Both the position numbers and the translations under genes were made by a program. Positions 1 through 6,136 of a stretch of 12,441 nt of DNA are shown piece after piece. The notes under the pieces are model-generated. The model ran no database searches. It was given only the letters and a program-made list of their open reading frames with translations, and had not been told where the DNA came from. Origin of the DNA: Salibacteraceae bacterium (GTDB taxonomy: Bacteria; Bacteroidota; Bacteroidia; Flavobacteriales_G; Salibacteraceae); NCBI GenBank assembly GCA_023262195.1, contig JALRDM010000417.1, positions 1-12,441 of the forward strand, written 5' to 3'. Numbering within the stretch: the first letter of the stretch is position 1; the number at the start of each line of letters is the position of its first letter.

Positions 1-12
1 CCTTCCGCACCA
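1..12 (+). tRNA. 3' end of a tRNA gene (partial, probably tRNA-Leu)
   Basis: The first twelve bases read CTTCCGC at 2-8, then A at 9, then CCA at 10-12. This is the layout of a tRNA acceptor 3' strand, discriminator base and encoded CCA. The matching 5' strand would begin GCGGAAG, a common tRNA start. Discriminator A fits tRNA-Leu among other species. A hairpin terminator begins ten bases later, as expected behind a tRNA gene. The T arm and everything else lie outside the window, so identity cannot be proven. A chance match to so short a stretch is possible. Confidence 0.5.
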
Positions 13-21
13 AACATTGAC

Positions 22-43
22 AGGGCCCACGTGGGCCCTTTTT
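22..43 (+). terminator. Rho-independent terminator downstream of the tRNA end
   Basis: Bases 22-39 form a perfect 18-nt palindrome, AGGGCCCACGTGGGCCCT. It can fold as a 7-bp GC-rich stem (22-28 with 33-39) around an ACGT loop (29-32). It runs into a T tract (39-43, then GTTGT), the arrangement of an intrinsic terminator on the plus strand. The other side (bases 1-21) has no T run after the stem in minus-strand direction, so the element appears one-directional and would end the tRNA transcript. It does not look like the terminator of the minus-strand gene ending at 211. Confidence 0.75.
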
Positions 44-210
44 GTTGTGCTAGATTAAAAAATAATGCTGACGCTTGAAGAAGTCGCGAGAAATGGTGTT
101 CTTGGGTCGCCGAGATCGACTTGTATACCGTTTAAGCGGTGGAAAAGTAGTGAGTTGACGCCGCAGTGGCCCATCCCTATACTTCAGCGCCTCTGATTGG
201 GCGCTTGCGC
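44..210. other. GC-rich stretch of unknown nature between tRNA end and truncated gene
   Basis: No gene is recognised here. Bases 61-210 contain 79 G or C of 150 by hand count (53%), clearly richer than the AT-leaning genes beside it. Several small hairpins can form: ACCG/CGGT at 127-130 and 137-140, and AGCGCC/GGCGCT at 186-191 and 200-205. A plus-strand frame of 43 codons (65-196, starting MLTLEEVARNGV) and a minus-strand frame of about 50 codons without an ATG (ending near 54) are open, but neither resembles a family I know. It could be a remnant of inserted DNA, a structured RNA, or a decayed gene. Confidence 0.4.
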
Positions 211-1248
211 CTAGTCAATGTGCCATTGATCTAATATACCGCTCAAGGTAGCGTAGTTTCTGAATCTAAACTTAAAACCAGGCCGCTTATAGTCAGATCC
301 AGCAACTTCTAGCCAAACCCTATCGTTCCAGTCATCAGTGTTGCTTTGGTTTCCTTCGGTTGACCAAGCATATTCCCATCGGTTTTCATTGACATTAAAA
401 AAGTCTACAATTAACGAGTCCTCTTCATCGGGAGCATTTCCCAACCCACCTGCTTGATAGAAAAACGAAAGATATACGTCTTCCATTTCTGGGTCTAACG
501 CAAATGGCTTGGACTCTAATGTGTCTGCTGGGCCATAGGTGGTTTCGCTGCTGATATCATAAGGAACGCCTGAGGCGTCCGTGCCATCAAATGTTGCAAC
601 ACCCTGAGTCAAGAAGTTTGAGGCGAATGCATTGTTAATATAAGCGCCACCGCGATTCTCTTCATTACCAGGTTTAATCCAGTGTGTTTTATCATCATCA
701 ACAAGATAAAGTGTGTCAAACTCATTGATCAAAACATCATCTGGATCTAGCGTATCAAACGTAATGGTGCCTTCACCAATGTTCACTAAGCTTATGACGT
801 TTGTCCAAGCCGTATCAAAATCAATGGGATTTCCAATACTATCGTAGAATTCAATAAAAAGTGGAGGATTGGCCTCGTATACTAAAGGGCCACTTAGGGG
901 TTTAGTTATCGAGTAGGTTGTATCGAATTTGATCTCTAAAGTCGCGGGTATGTCTCCATTGGCACTGAATTCAAACAATACATTAAGACTTACATTTTCA
1001 TCTCCAACTTGTGCATCATAAACCTTGGTCCTATTTTTTGAGAAGTCATCAAAAAATGGAAGGGGAAGAGTGTCGATTTCATAAATAAAGGGTAGCCGAG
1101 CGATTTGCCTTTGAGATGATGTTGCATTTGCTTTCGTTGAGCTCCTGAGGGCCTCATTATATCTTAATGGAGCCAGCTTATCCTGAGCCAGCGATGGTAA
1201 TGTGAGATATATCAATATCCAACCTGAAAGCAATAACACTCTTATCAT
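211..1248 (-). CDS. Secreted protein, probable T9SS cargo family, 3'-truncated
   Basis: The 345-residue product opens with a signal peptide (about residues 1-21, LLLSGWILIYLTLPSLAQ). An LPFFDDFS segment follows at about 63-70. Later come GVATFDGTDASGVPYD, DTLESKPF, VYLSFFYQAGG and finally FRFRNYATLSG and DQWHID. From memory, this series belongs to large secreted Bacteroidota proteins that continue past HWHIDYV for hundreds of residues and end in a type IX secretion sorting domain. Here a TAG stop follows HID exactly where Tyr is expected, and no sorting domain is present. The three frames downstream do not restore the family. The start overlaps the PASTA gene stop by four bases (ATGA), so the two are co-transcribed and coupled. 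The most likely reading is a gene cut by rearrangement; function unknown. Confidence 0.65.
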   Translation of the reverse strand: MIRVLLLSGWILIYLTLPSLAQDKLAPLRYNEALRSSTKANATSSQRQIARLPFIYEIDTLPLPFFDDFSKNRTKVYDAQVGDENVSLNVLFEFSANGDIPATLEIKFDTTYSITKPLSGPLVYEANPPLFIEFYDSIGNPIDFDTAWTNVISLVNIGEGTITFDTLDPDDVLINEFDTLYLVDDDKTHWIKPGNEENRGGAYINNAFASNFLTQGVATFDGTDASGVPYDISSETTYGPADTLESKPFALDPEMEDVYLSFFYQAGGLGNAPDEEDSLIVDFFNVNENRWEYAWSTEGNQSNTDDWNDRVWLEVAGSDYKRPGFKFRFRNYATLSGILDQWHID

Positions 1249-2051
1249 AAGATGCTCGACTTGATTGAATCAACATTAACAGGAGGGATGAGGTCTAGGT
1301 TTGGACTTAATTTAATGTTGATGGCTTCACCAATCCGTGCATCGGTATTAGGGTTGATACTTTGCCAATATACTCTTGCAGATAGACTATCACTATCACT
1401 TTCACAGTCACTGTAAATAATTGCGCCTTCATTCAATTGATATTTATTGAGAAGGGTTTTAGCCTCATCAAAGTTGAGCCCATAAAGAATTGGGGTTGCC
1501 ACTATTGCGTTTGAACTATTTTCTCCAACCACTAGATCTATTTTGCTACCCTTTGGTAATTTACTGCCAATTTCAACAGATTTATCATTTAGCTCAAGTC
1601 CCACAGCACAACCCTCGCACGGATTTGATTGAGGAATTAATTCCCCGATTTCAAATCCCCTCCTAGTGAGTTTATTAATTGCGATTGCCATTGTTTGATC
1701 TAAAACGTTGGGTACTTCTACTTGTGGGGTTTTGTAACGAGAAACGGTAAGATATATTTCACGGCCGGTTTTGACACTAGAGAGTTCGGGTGGATTTTGA
1801 TCAAGAATCACCCCTCCTCGTTTGTCTTGGACATAAAGCGAATCGATAACTACAGCTCTCAAGTCATTTTGTTTGAGTAAAGCTTCGGCCTCAATAATGT
1901 CTGATCCAATTAATTCTGGAACCGAAACCGCCTCTCCTGATCGTGTGAATTGTTGAAGATACAAGTAGGCGCCTATCAGAAGAGAGCCGGCTACTAATGC
2001 TGCTAAACATAGCTGAATTAGGAATGTTTTAGATAAAATGAATCGAAACAT
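1245..2051 (-). CDS. Membrane-anchored PASTA-domain protein
   Basis: The 268-residue protein has a short cytoplasmic N-terminus, one membrane segment (about 11-31) and three PASTA repeats outside the membrane (about 40-104, 110-176 and 182-249). Each has the typical VP-x-hydrophobic start, an AxxxL helix and a closing LxVS/LVVG strand. PASTA domains are known in penicillin-binding proteins and Ser/Thr kinases, where they contact peptidoglycan. Here there is no kinase or transpeptidase domain, a form common in Bacteroidota. Repeat 2 carries a CxxC pair (Cys145, Cys148), and repeat 3 has Cys216 inside an acidic DCESDSDS stretch. The next gene (211-1248) starts in its stop codon. Ddl, which makes peptidoglycan precursor, lies about 1 kb away on the other strand, supporting an envelope role. 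The exact function is unknown. Confidence 0.85.
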   Translation of the reverse strand: MFRFILSKTFLIQLCLAALVAGSLLIGAYLYLQQFTRSGEAVSVPELIGSDIIEAEALLKQNDLRAVVIDSLYVQDKRGGVILDQNPPELSSVKTGREIYLTVSRYKTPQVEVPNVLDQTMAIAINKLTRRGFEIGELIPQSNPCEGCAVGLELNDKSVEIGSKLPKGSKIDLVVGENSSNAIVATPILYGLNFDEAKTLLNKYQLNEGAIIYSDCESDSDSLSARVYWQSINPNTDARIGEAINIKLSPNLDLIPPVNVDSIKSSIL

Positions 2052-2055
2052 CGGC

Positions 2056-2063
2056 CAAAGATA
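2056..2063 (-). promoter_or_regulatory. Candidate -7 promoter element for the PASTA operon
   Basis: On the minus strand these bases read TATCTTTG, an exact match to the Bacteroidota -7 consensus TAnnTTTG. A TTTC, possibly the -33 element, lies 17 bases upstream. The element ends only four bases before the ATG at 2051, so a transcript from it would have almost no leader. Short AT-rich motifs occur by chance, so this is a weak call. Confidence 0.35.
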
Positions 2064-2140
2064 TTCGTACTAAGAATGCGGAAAGCATCAATGCGTTTCT
2101 TACTCAGATTTTATCACATTTGCCGAAACGTTAGGAATTA

Positions 2141-3064
2141 ATGGAAGGAAAAAAGGTCGTTATTACAGGGGGAGCAGGGTTTATAGGTTCACATTTGGCC
2201 GAAAGACTTGTGAATCAAGGAAATGAAGTGGTCATCATCGATACTCTCTTGCGAGGCAACAAGATTCCTAAACCCATATTTGATAAGGTTAGTTTCCACA
2301 AGGTTGATGTGGCGGATCGAGATGAGGTAACCAAACTCTGTAAAGGAGTAGATGTGATTTTTCACTTTGCGGCAATTTTAGGTGTCGATATCGTTGCAGA
2401 TAATCCTATCGAAACGATGGAAACCGAGGTTAATGGAATGCAGAGCGTTGCCTATGCAGCATCTGTAAATCGAGTTCCAAAAATCGTTTATGCTTCTACT
2501 AGCGGTATTTATGGCCACTTGGCACTTGAAAAAAGTGTGGACGAAGAGATTTTAGTTGATCCAAGAACAAGCTATGCAATGGCCAAACGATACAATGAGA
2601 TTTATTTGGCTTCATTGTTTGAAGAGAAGGGCATCGAGTCCTTGGCCTTGAGGTTTTTCAATATTTATGGTCCGCGTCAAGATAATAGGATGGTAATTCC
2701 TCGATTTATGGAGCAAGCTTTATCAGGTAAGCCACTCACCGTCTACGGTTCGGGTCAACAGACAAGAGACTTTACCTATGTTGATGACGCGATTACAGCC
2801 ACCATTTTACTGGCTGAAAAAGTCAGAGGCTTCGAAATCTTCAACATCGCTAATGAGCGAGAAGCTAGCATTCAACAGCTAGCTGAAACAATCATTTCGT
2901 CAAGCAATTCAAACTCCACGATTCAGCATATTGATGCACCGAAAAAACGATATGATTATGAAGTGGGTCGCAGGTTTGGTAGTAGCGAGAAATTAGAAAA
3001 GGCTACAGGCTACAAGCCAAAGACTTCATTGAAAGAAGGTCTAGAGATTCTATTCAACAATTGA
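2141..3064 (+). CDS. NAD-dependent nucleotide-sugar epimerase/dehydratase (extended SDR)
   Basis: The 307-residue protein is an extended short-chain dehydrogenase. It has the NAD-binding TGGAGFIG at 9-16 in a Rossmann fold, STSGIYG at 119-125 with the active-site Ser/Thr, the catalytic pair Tyr145/Lys149 in SYAMAK, RFFNIYGPR at 171-179 and GSGQQTRDFTYVDD at 203-216. These match enzymes that oxidise a nucleotide-sugar transiently at C4, such as UDP-glucose or UDP-GlcNAc 4-epimerase and UDP-glucuronate decarboxylase. The substrate cannot be read from the sequence. Length is normal. An AGGA lies seven bases before the ATG, and the upstream CACATTTG is a one-mismatch -7 element. The gene runs toward ddl and may share its transcript. 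Together with galE and the polymerase-like membrane protein it suggests surface sugar synthesis. It is not a second classical GalE: the GalE-type FNPVGAH and RDGT motifs are absent. Confidence 0.87.
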   Translation: MEGKKVVITGGAGFIGSHLAERLVNQGNEVVIIDTLLRGNKIPKPIFDKVSFHKVDVADRDEVTKLCKGVDVIFHFAAILGVDIVADNPIETMETEVNGMQSVAYAASVNRVPKIVYASTSGIYGHLALEKSVDEEILVDPRTSYAMAKRYNEIYLASLFEEKGIESLALRFFNIYGPRQDNRMVIPRFMEQALSGKPLTVYGSGQQTRDFTYVDDAITATILLAEKVRGFEIFNIANEREASIQQLAETIISSSNSNSTIQHIDAPKKRYDYEVGRRFGSSEKLEKATGYKPKTSLKEGLEILFNN

Positions 3065-3138
3065 TACGAGTCTGTGCTTGTTGAAAAAGGCGCAAATGAT
3101 CTAAGATTTTGAATAGTTGTCGCTCTAATTTTGATAGA

Positions 3139-4110
3139 GTGAGAACAATAGCAATAATCTACGGGGGGTTCTCTGGAGAGCGTGTGATTTCTGAAAGAAG
3201 CGCGCAAGTTTCCAAGCAGAATATTGATAGTAAAAACTACAGGTCTTTTCTGGTTGACATATCTCGGGAGGGTTGGTTTTGTCATATTGAAGACGAGATC
3301 ATACCAATAGATAAAAATGATTTCACCGTAACCTTCAAGGGCGAAAAAGTCAGTTTTGACGGAGTTTTTTGCGCAATACATGGTACGCCAGGTGAAGATG
3401 GTAAGATTCAAGGCTATTTTGACTCAATCGGAATTCCATATAATAACTGTGGTGTATTGGCTTCAGCGTTAACCTTTGATAAGGCTGCCTGTAACCGCTA
3501 TCTGAGTGCATCCGGAGTGAAGGTTGCAAAATCATACTTAGCAAGACTCGGAACAGAAAACGATACAAAAGCAATCATTGATAGAGTGGGACTACCTTGC
3601 TTTGTAAAGCCAAATGACGGAGGTTCGAGCATCGGGGTGACCAAGGTCAAAGAAGCCTCGCAGCTTATGGATGCTATAGAACACGCACAAAGTGAAGGAG
3701 TGGACGCACTTATTGAGTCCTTGCTTGTTGGGGTGGAAGTTTCATGCGGTTGCATGAAGATTCAGGGTCAAGCCAAGTCATTAGGGATAACCGAGATTGT
3801 GCCGGGAAACGAGTTTTTTGATTTTGAATCGAAATATAATCATGCGGGAACCAAGGAGATTACGCCTGCCCGCATTGAATCCGGCTTATACACAGAAGTC
3901 GAAAACCTCACCGAACAGATCTATGAGTGGTTACATTGCAAGGGGATGATACGAGTGGATTATATGATTTGTGACAATGGGATTTACCTAATCGAGGTGA
4001 ATACTACTCCCGGATTGAGCGAAGCTAGCATTATTCCTGCACAGGCTAAAAATGCGGGCTATTCGCTCGAGCAGTTCTTTCAACTAGCGGTGGACGAAAT
4101 GTTTCGTTAG
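3139..4110 (+). CDS. ddl: D-alanine--D-alanine ligase
   Basis: Ddl is a cytoplasmic ATP-grasp enzyme that joins two D-alanines into the dipeptide ending the peptidoglycan stem peptide. From the GTG at 3139 it is 323 residues. It shows the N-terminal YGGFSGERVISERSA (8-22), HGTPGEDGKIQG (81-92), the ATP-grasp lysine region KPNDGGSSIGV (157-167) and the Mg-binding and substrate region EVNTTPGLSEASIIP (286-300). The frame is also open from a TTG at 3109, but the family normally starts one or two residues before the first beta strand, which fits GTG (VRTIAIIYGG). No Shine-Dalgarno sequence is visible. A weak promoter-like TAAGATTTTG lies at 3102-3111 and would place transcription start after the TTG. 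Its stop overlaps the stop of rdgB on the other strand. Confidence 0.95.
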   Translation: MRTIAIIYGGFSGERVISERSAQVSKQNIDSKNYRSFLVDISREGWFCHIEDEIIPIDKNDFTVTFKGEKVSFDGVFCAIHGTPGEDGKIQGYFDSIGIPYNNCGVLASALTFDKAACNRYLSASGVKVAKSYLARLGTENDTKAIIDRVGLPCFVKPNDGGSSIGVTKVKEASQLMDAIEHAQSEGVDALIESLLVGVEVSCGCMKIQGQAKSLGITEIVPGNEFFDFESKYNHAGTKEITPARIESGLYTEVENLTEQIYEWLHCKGMIRVDYMICDNGIYLIEVNTTPGLSEASIIPAQAKNAGYSLEQFFQLAVDEMFR

Positions 4111-4697
4111 CTAGATTTCTGATGAATAAACTCAATGAGTTTTTGAACCGCGATTGCTCTATGACTTATTCTGTTTTTTAGATCCATTGACATTTCTGCA
4201 AATGTTTGTTCATGGCCGTCAGGTTTGAAAATCGGATCATAACCGAATCCATCTTGGCCAGCTGCTTCTTCTGTGATTGTACCATCAATCCTGCCAACAA
4301 AATCATAGTAACTGTCTTCCCACCATAAACTGATCACCGTTTTGAAATGTGCTTTTCTATTGGTTGCACCTTTTAACGCTTTCAAAAGCTTTTTGACATT
4401 GTCATTATACGAACAGTTTTCTCCAGCATACCGAGCTGAGAAAACTCCTGGCCTACCGTCCAAATGATCAACCATAAGGCCTGTATCATCTCCAAAGCAG
4501 TTGGTCTTGTATCTTTTATAGAGGGTGTCGGCCTTGATTTTTGCGTTTTGTTCAATTGTTAAACCATCTTCTATGATTTCACCTTTAAACCCCATTTCGC
4601 GCATAGAAATTACTTGAATACTATTTGGCATTTTGTTTTGTACCTCGCGAATTTTATCCTGATTAGAGCTTGCGAAAATGAGTTTGTGTTTAGTCAT
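4107..4697 (-). CDS. rdgB: XTP/dITP diphosphatase (RdgB/HAM1 family)
   Basis: This enzyme hydrolyses non-canonical purine triphosphates (ITP, dITP, XTP) to monophosphate and pyrophosphate, so they are not built into DNA or RNA. The 196-residue length is typical. Visible motifs are ASSNQDKIREV (9-19, family form T/SxNxxKxxE), GDDTGL (69-74, with Asp71 as probable catalytic base), LDGRPGVFSARYAG (79-92), the GFGYDPIF substrate loop (150-157) and SHRA near the C-terminus (178-181). The ATG lies inside the end of the membrane-protein gene (8-nt overlap, 4690-4697), implying translational coupling. The stop overlaps that of ddl on the opposite strand. Pairing with a polysaccharide-type membrane protein has no obvious functional logic and may simply be compact packing. 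Confidence 0.95.
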   Translation of the reverse strand: MTKHKLIFASSNQDKIREVQNKMPNSIQVISMREMGFKGEIIEDGLTIEQNAKIKADTLYKRYKTNCFGDDTGLMVDHLDGRPGVFSARYAGENCSYNDNVKKLLKALKGATNRKAHFKTVISLWWEDSYYDFVGRIDGTITEEAAGQDGFGYDPIFKPDGHEQTFAEMSMDLKNRISHRAIAVQKLIEFIHQKSS

Positions 4698-6087
4698 CGA
4701 TTTTTAAGCGAAAGAAAATTGTGGTTAAGAGTAAACTGAAAAGCGGCAGGAGTGGAATTCTAAATCGCACCAATGCACCAAAGTTTGGGGTCGATAATCC
4801 AATGCCAAATGCGAATGCCACACAAAACACCAAGCAAAAGGTTAGGAATGCGCTGGAGCGCAAATATTTAAGTGTGGTAAGCGGATTTTTAAAGGTCAGA
4901 ATCGAAATGGTTAAGAAAAGCAATATGGTCGTTTCTATTGCCGAAAACAGCATAATTGCACTGTTTACGTTGAGCACCGTAGGACCGTAAAACCCCCAAA
5001 ATGTAGCTATCGGGAATTTAGACAATACACCTACGGTATTAGGTTCAATTGTACCGATATCAAAATTATTACCACCATAATAATCCCTTTTCAAATCTTG
5101 CTGCGATACAATTGCTTTTTCAATGATCTTCTCCGATGAATAATCTCCTAAAACGGCAGAAAATGTACCGAACAAGGCAGACAAAATGACGATCAAGAAA
5201 ATGCCAAGTGTGGGTAAAATAATTACACGAAGTATTGGGTTAGATAGCTTTGTTATCTGGTCATAGAATATCCAAAGTAGCGCACTGGACAGAAAAACTA
5301 GGATAATGTATGGCTTAATAACAGTGATAAGGGTTGCAAAAACTACGATGGAAAAAATCCGCCAAACGATGAGTCGTTTCTTCAGAAAAACCCAGTAGGT
5401 GCAAGAGATTAGCAGCAATAAACTTGCATAGGTTATGGAGTCTTTACTTATGCCACCTCCCCAAAAGAGGACGCTGGGAACAAACAGGGTGCATACACTT
5501 AAAATACGAGATGGCGTAGAATAAAAAGTAGAGATGGTTTTATGAAAATCCCAGGCGGGTAAAAAGAAAAGACAAGCCAACAGTATTGACGTGAGCATAT
5601 AACTGTTGAGTCCAGCAAAAGAGAAAACGGTAACAAATTTTGAAACCAAATAGGTGGAATTTGCTGCACATATATACCGATACGGAAATCCGGTATTGGA
5701 GTTGAAGTATGAATAAATCTCAGAAGAATACCCAGAAAAAAGCGCTTCCAAACCTTGACTTGGGTTCTGCAAGATGAGCTTGTTCAGGGCGCTGGCAACT
5801 TGAAAATATGCCGTGGTATCGCCTCCTCCATAATAGAGGAGGTAAACGCCCGTGAACCCCATCACACCTGCAACCTTAGCAAAGAGCCCCCAGCTGAATA
5901 ACCTTCGATCTTTATCCGATGGGATTATAATTGCCATGAAAATTGGAATGATCAGGTAGAATGGAAGTAAAAGAAATTCCCAGATTTCAATTTTCACTAG
6001 AGCGAGTTGTTTCGGTTTAAAAGTTTGTTTTAAGAAATCCAGAAATAAACCAATCCCGGCCAATGGGGCATGATCTATTAGTGTCAA
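4690..6087 (-). CDS. Polytopic membrane protein, polysaccharide polymerase-like
   Basis: The product, up to 465 residues, is strongly hydrophobic. I count about ten to twelve membrane segments, for example near 38-54, 67-87, 162-178, 196-212, 219-234, 243-275, 286-312, 376-398, 411-430 and 444-459. Non-membrane motifs include YYGGGDTTAYF (85-95), FWGGGISKDS (208-217) and NFGALVRFRIPLLPL (435-449). Similar GDTxxYF, W-x-SGxxKD and RxRxPxxP motifs occur, from memory, in Bacteroidota membrane proteins annotated as hypothetical or as Wzy/EpsG-like polymerases. This is an inference by resemblance. The reading frame opens at a TTG (6085-6087); other candidates are TTG at residue 9 (6061-6063) and ATG at residue 51, which would split the first membrane helix. 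The start is therefore uncertain. rdgB begins within its last codons. Confidence 0.7.
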   Translation of the reverse strand: MTLIDHAPLAGIGLFLDFLKQTFKPKQLALVKIEIWEFLLLPFYLIIPIFMAIIIPSDKDRRLFSWGLFAKVAGVMGFTGVYLLYYGGGDTTAYFQVASALNKLILQNPSQGLEALFSGYSSEIYSYFNSNTGFPYRYICAANSTYLVSKFVTVFSFAGLNSYMLTSILLACLFFLPAWDFHKTISTFYSTPSRILSVCTLFVPSVLFWGGGISKDSITYASLLLLISCTYWVFLKKRLIVWRIFSIVVFATLITVIKPYIILVFLSSALLWIFYDQITKLSNPILRVIILPTLGIFLIVILSALFGTFSAVLGDYSSEKIIEKAIVSQQDLKRDYYGGNNFDIGTIEPNTVGVLSKFPIATFWGFYGPTVLNVNSAIMLFSAIETTILLFLTISILTFKNPLTTLKYLRSSAFLTFCLVFCVAFAFGIGLSTPNFGALVRFRIPLLPLFSLLLTTIFFRLKIDD

Positions 6088-6092
6088 ATATA
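6085..6092 (-). promoter_or_regulatory. Candidate -7 element overlapping the TTG start
   Basis: The minus strand reads TATATTTG, an exact TAnnTTTG match, and its last three bases are the TTG used as the farthest upstream start of the membrane protein. Both cannot be right: a transcript from this promoter would begin downstream of the TTG and favour the TTG at 6061-6063 or a later start. No convincing -33 element is visible, so the match may be chance. Confidence 0.25.
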
Positions 6093-6111
6093 TTTAGCCT
6101 CAATAATCTAA

Positions 6112-6119
6112 TACATTTG
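6112..6119 (+). promoter_or_regulatory. Candidate -7 promoter element of galE
   Basis: TACATTTG matches TAnnTTTG exactly and lies 17 bases before the galE ATG at 6137, in the 49-nt divergent gap between the membrane protein and galE. A TTTA at 6093-6096 is the only -33-like sequence and is poor. The position is plausible for a short leader. Confidence 0.4.
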
Positions 6120-6136
6120 GCCGCTTATTTCTGGAT

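Noticed and set aside
65..196. Plus-strand 43-codon frame as a real small gene
   Set aside because: There is no ribosome binding site, no recognised family and no evidence of conservation; it is kept only as part of an unexplained region.
54..212. Minus-strand open frame after the truncated gene as its frameshifted continuation
   Set aside because: The Arg-rich translation (ending FFKRQHYFLI) lacks the expected YVYL-type continuation and beta-rich pattern of the family.
3010..3411. Minus-strand open frame of 133 codons
   Set aside because: It lies wholly antisense to the epimerase end and ddl, both recognised families, and its translation resembles no protein.
4721..4990. Plus-strand frame of 89 codons
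   Set aside because: It is antisense to the C-terminal helices of the membrane protein and has no motif.
6079..6087. TTGACA on the minus strand as a sigma-70 -35 box
   Set aside because: Bacteroidota promoters do not use this consensus, and the bases are probably coding.
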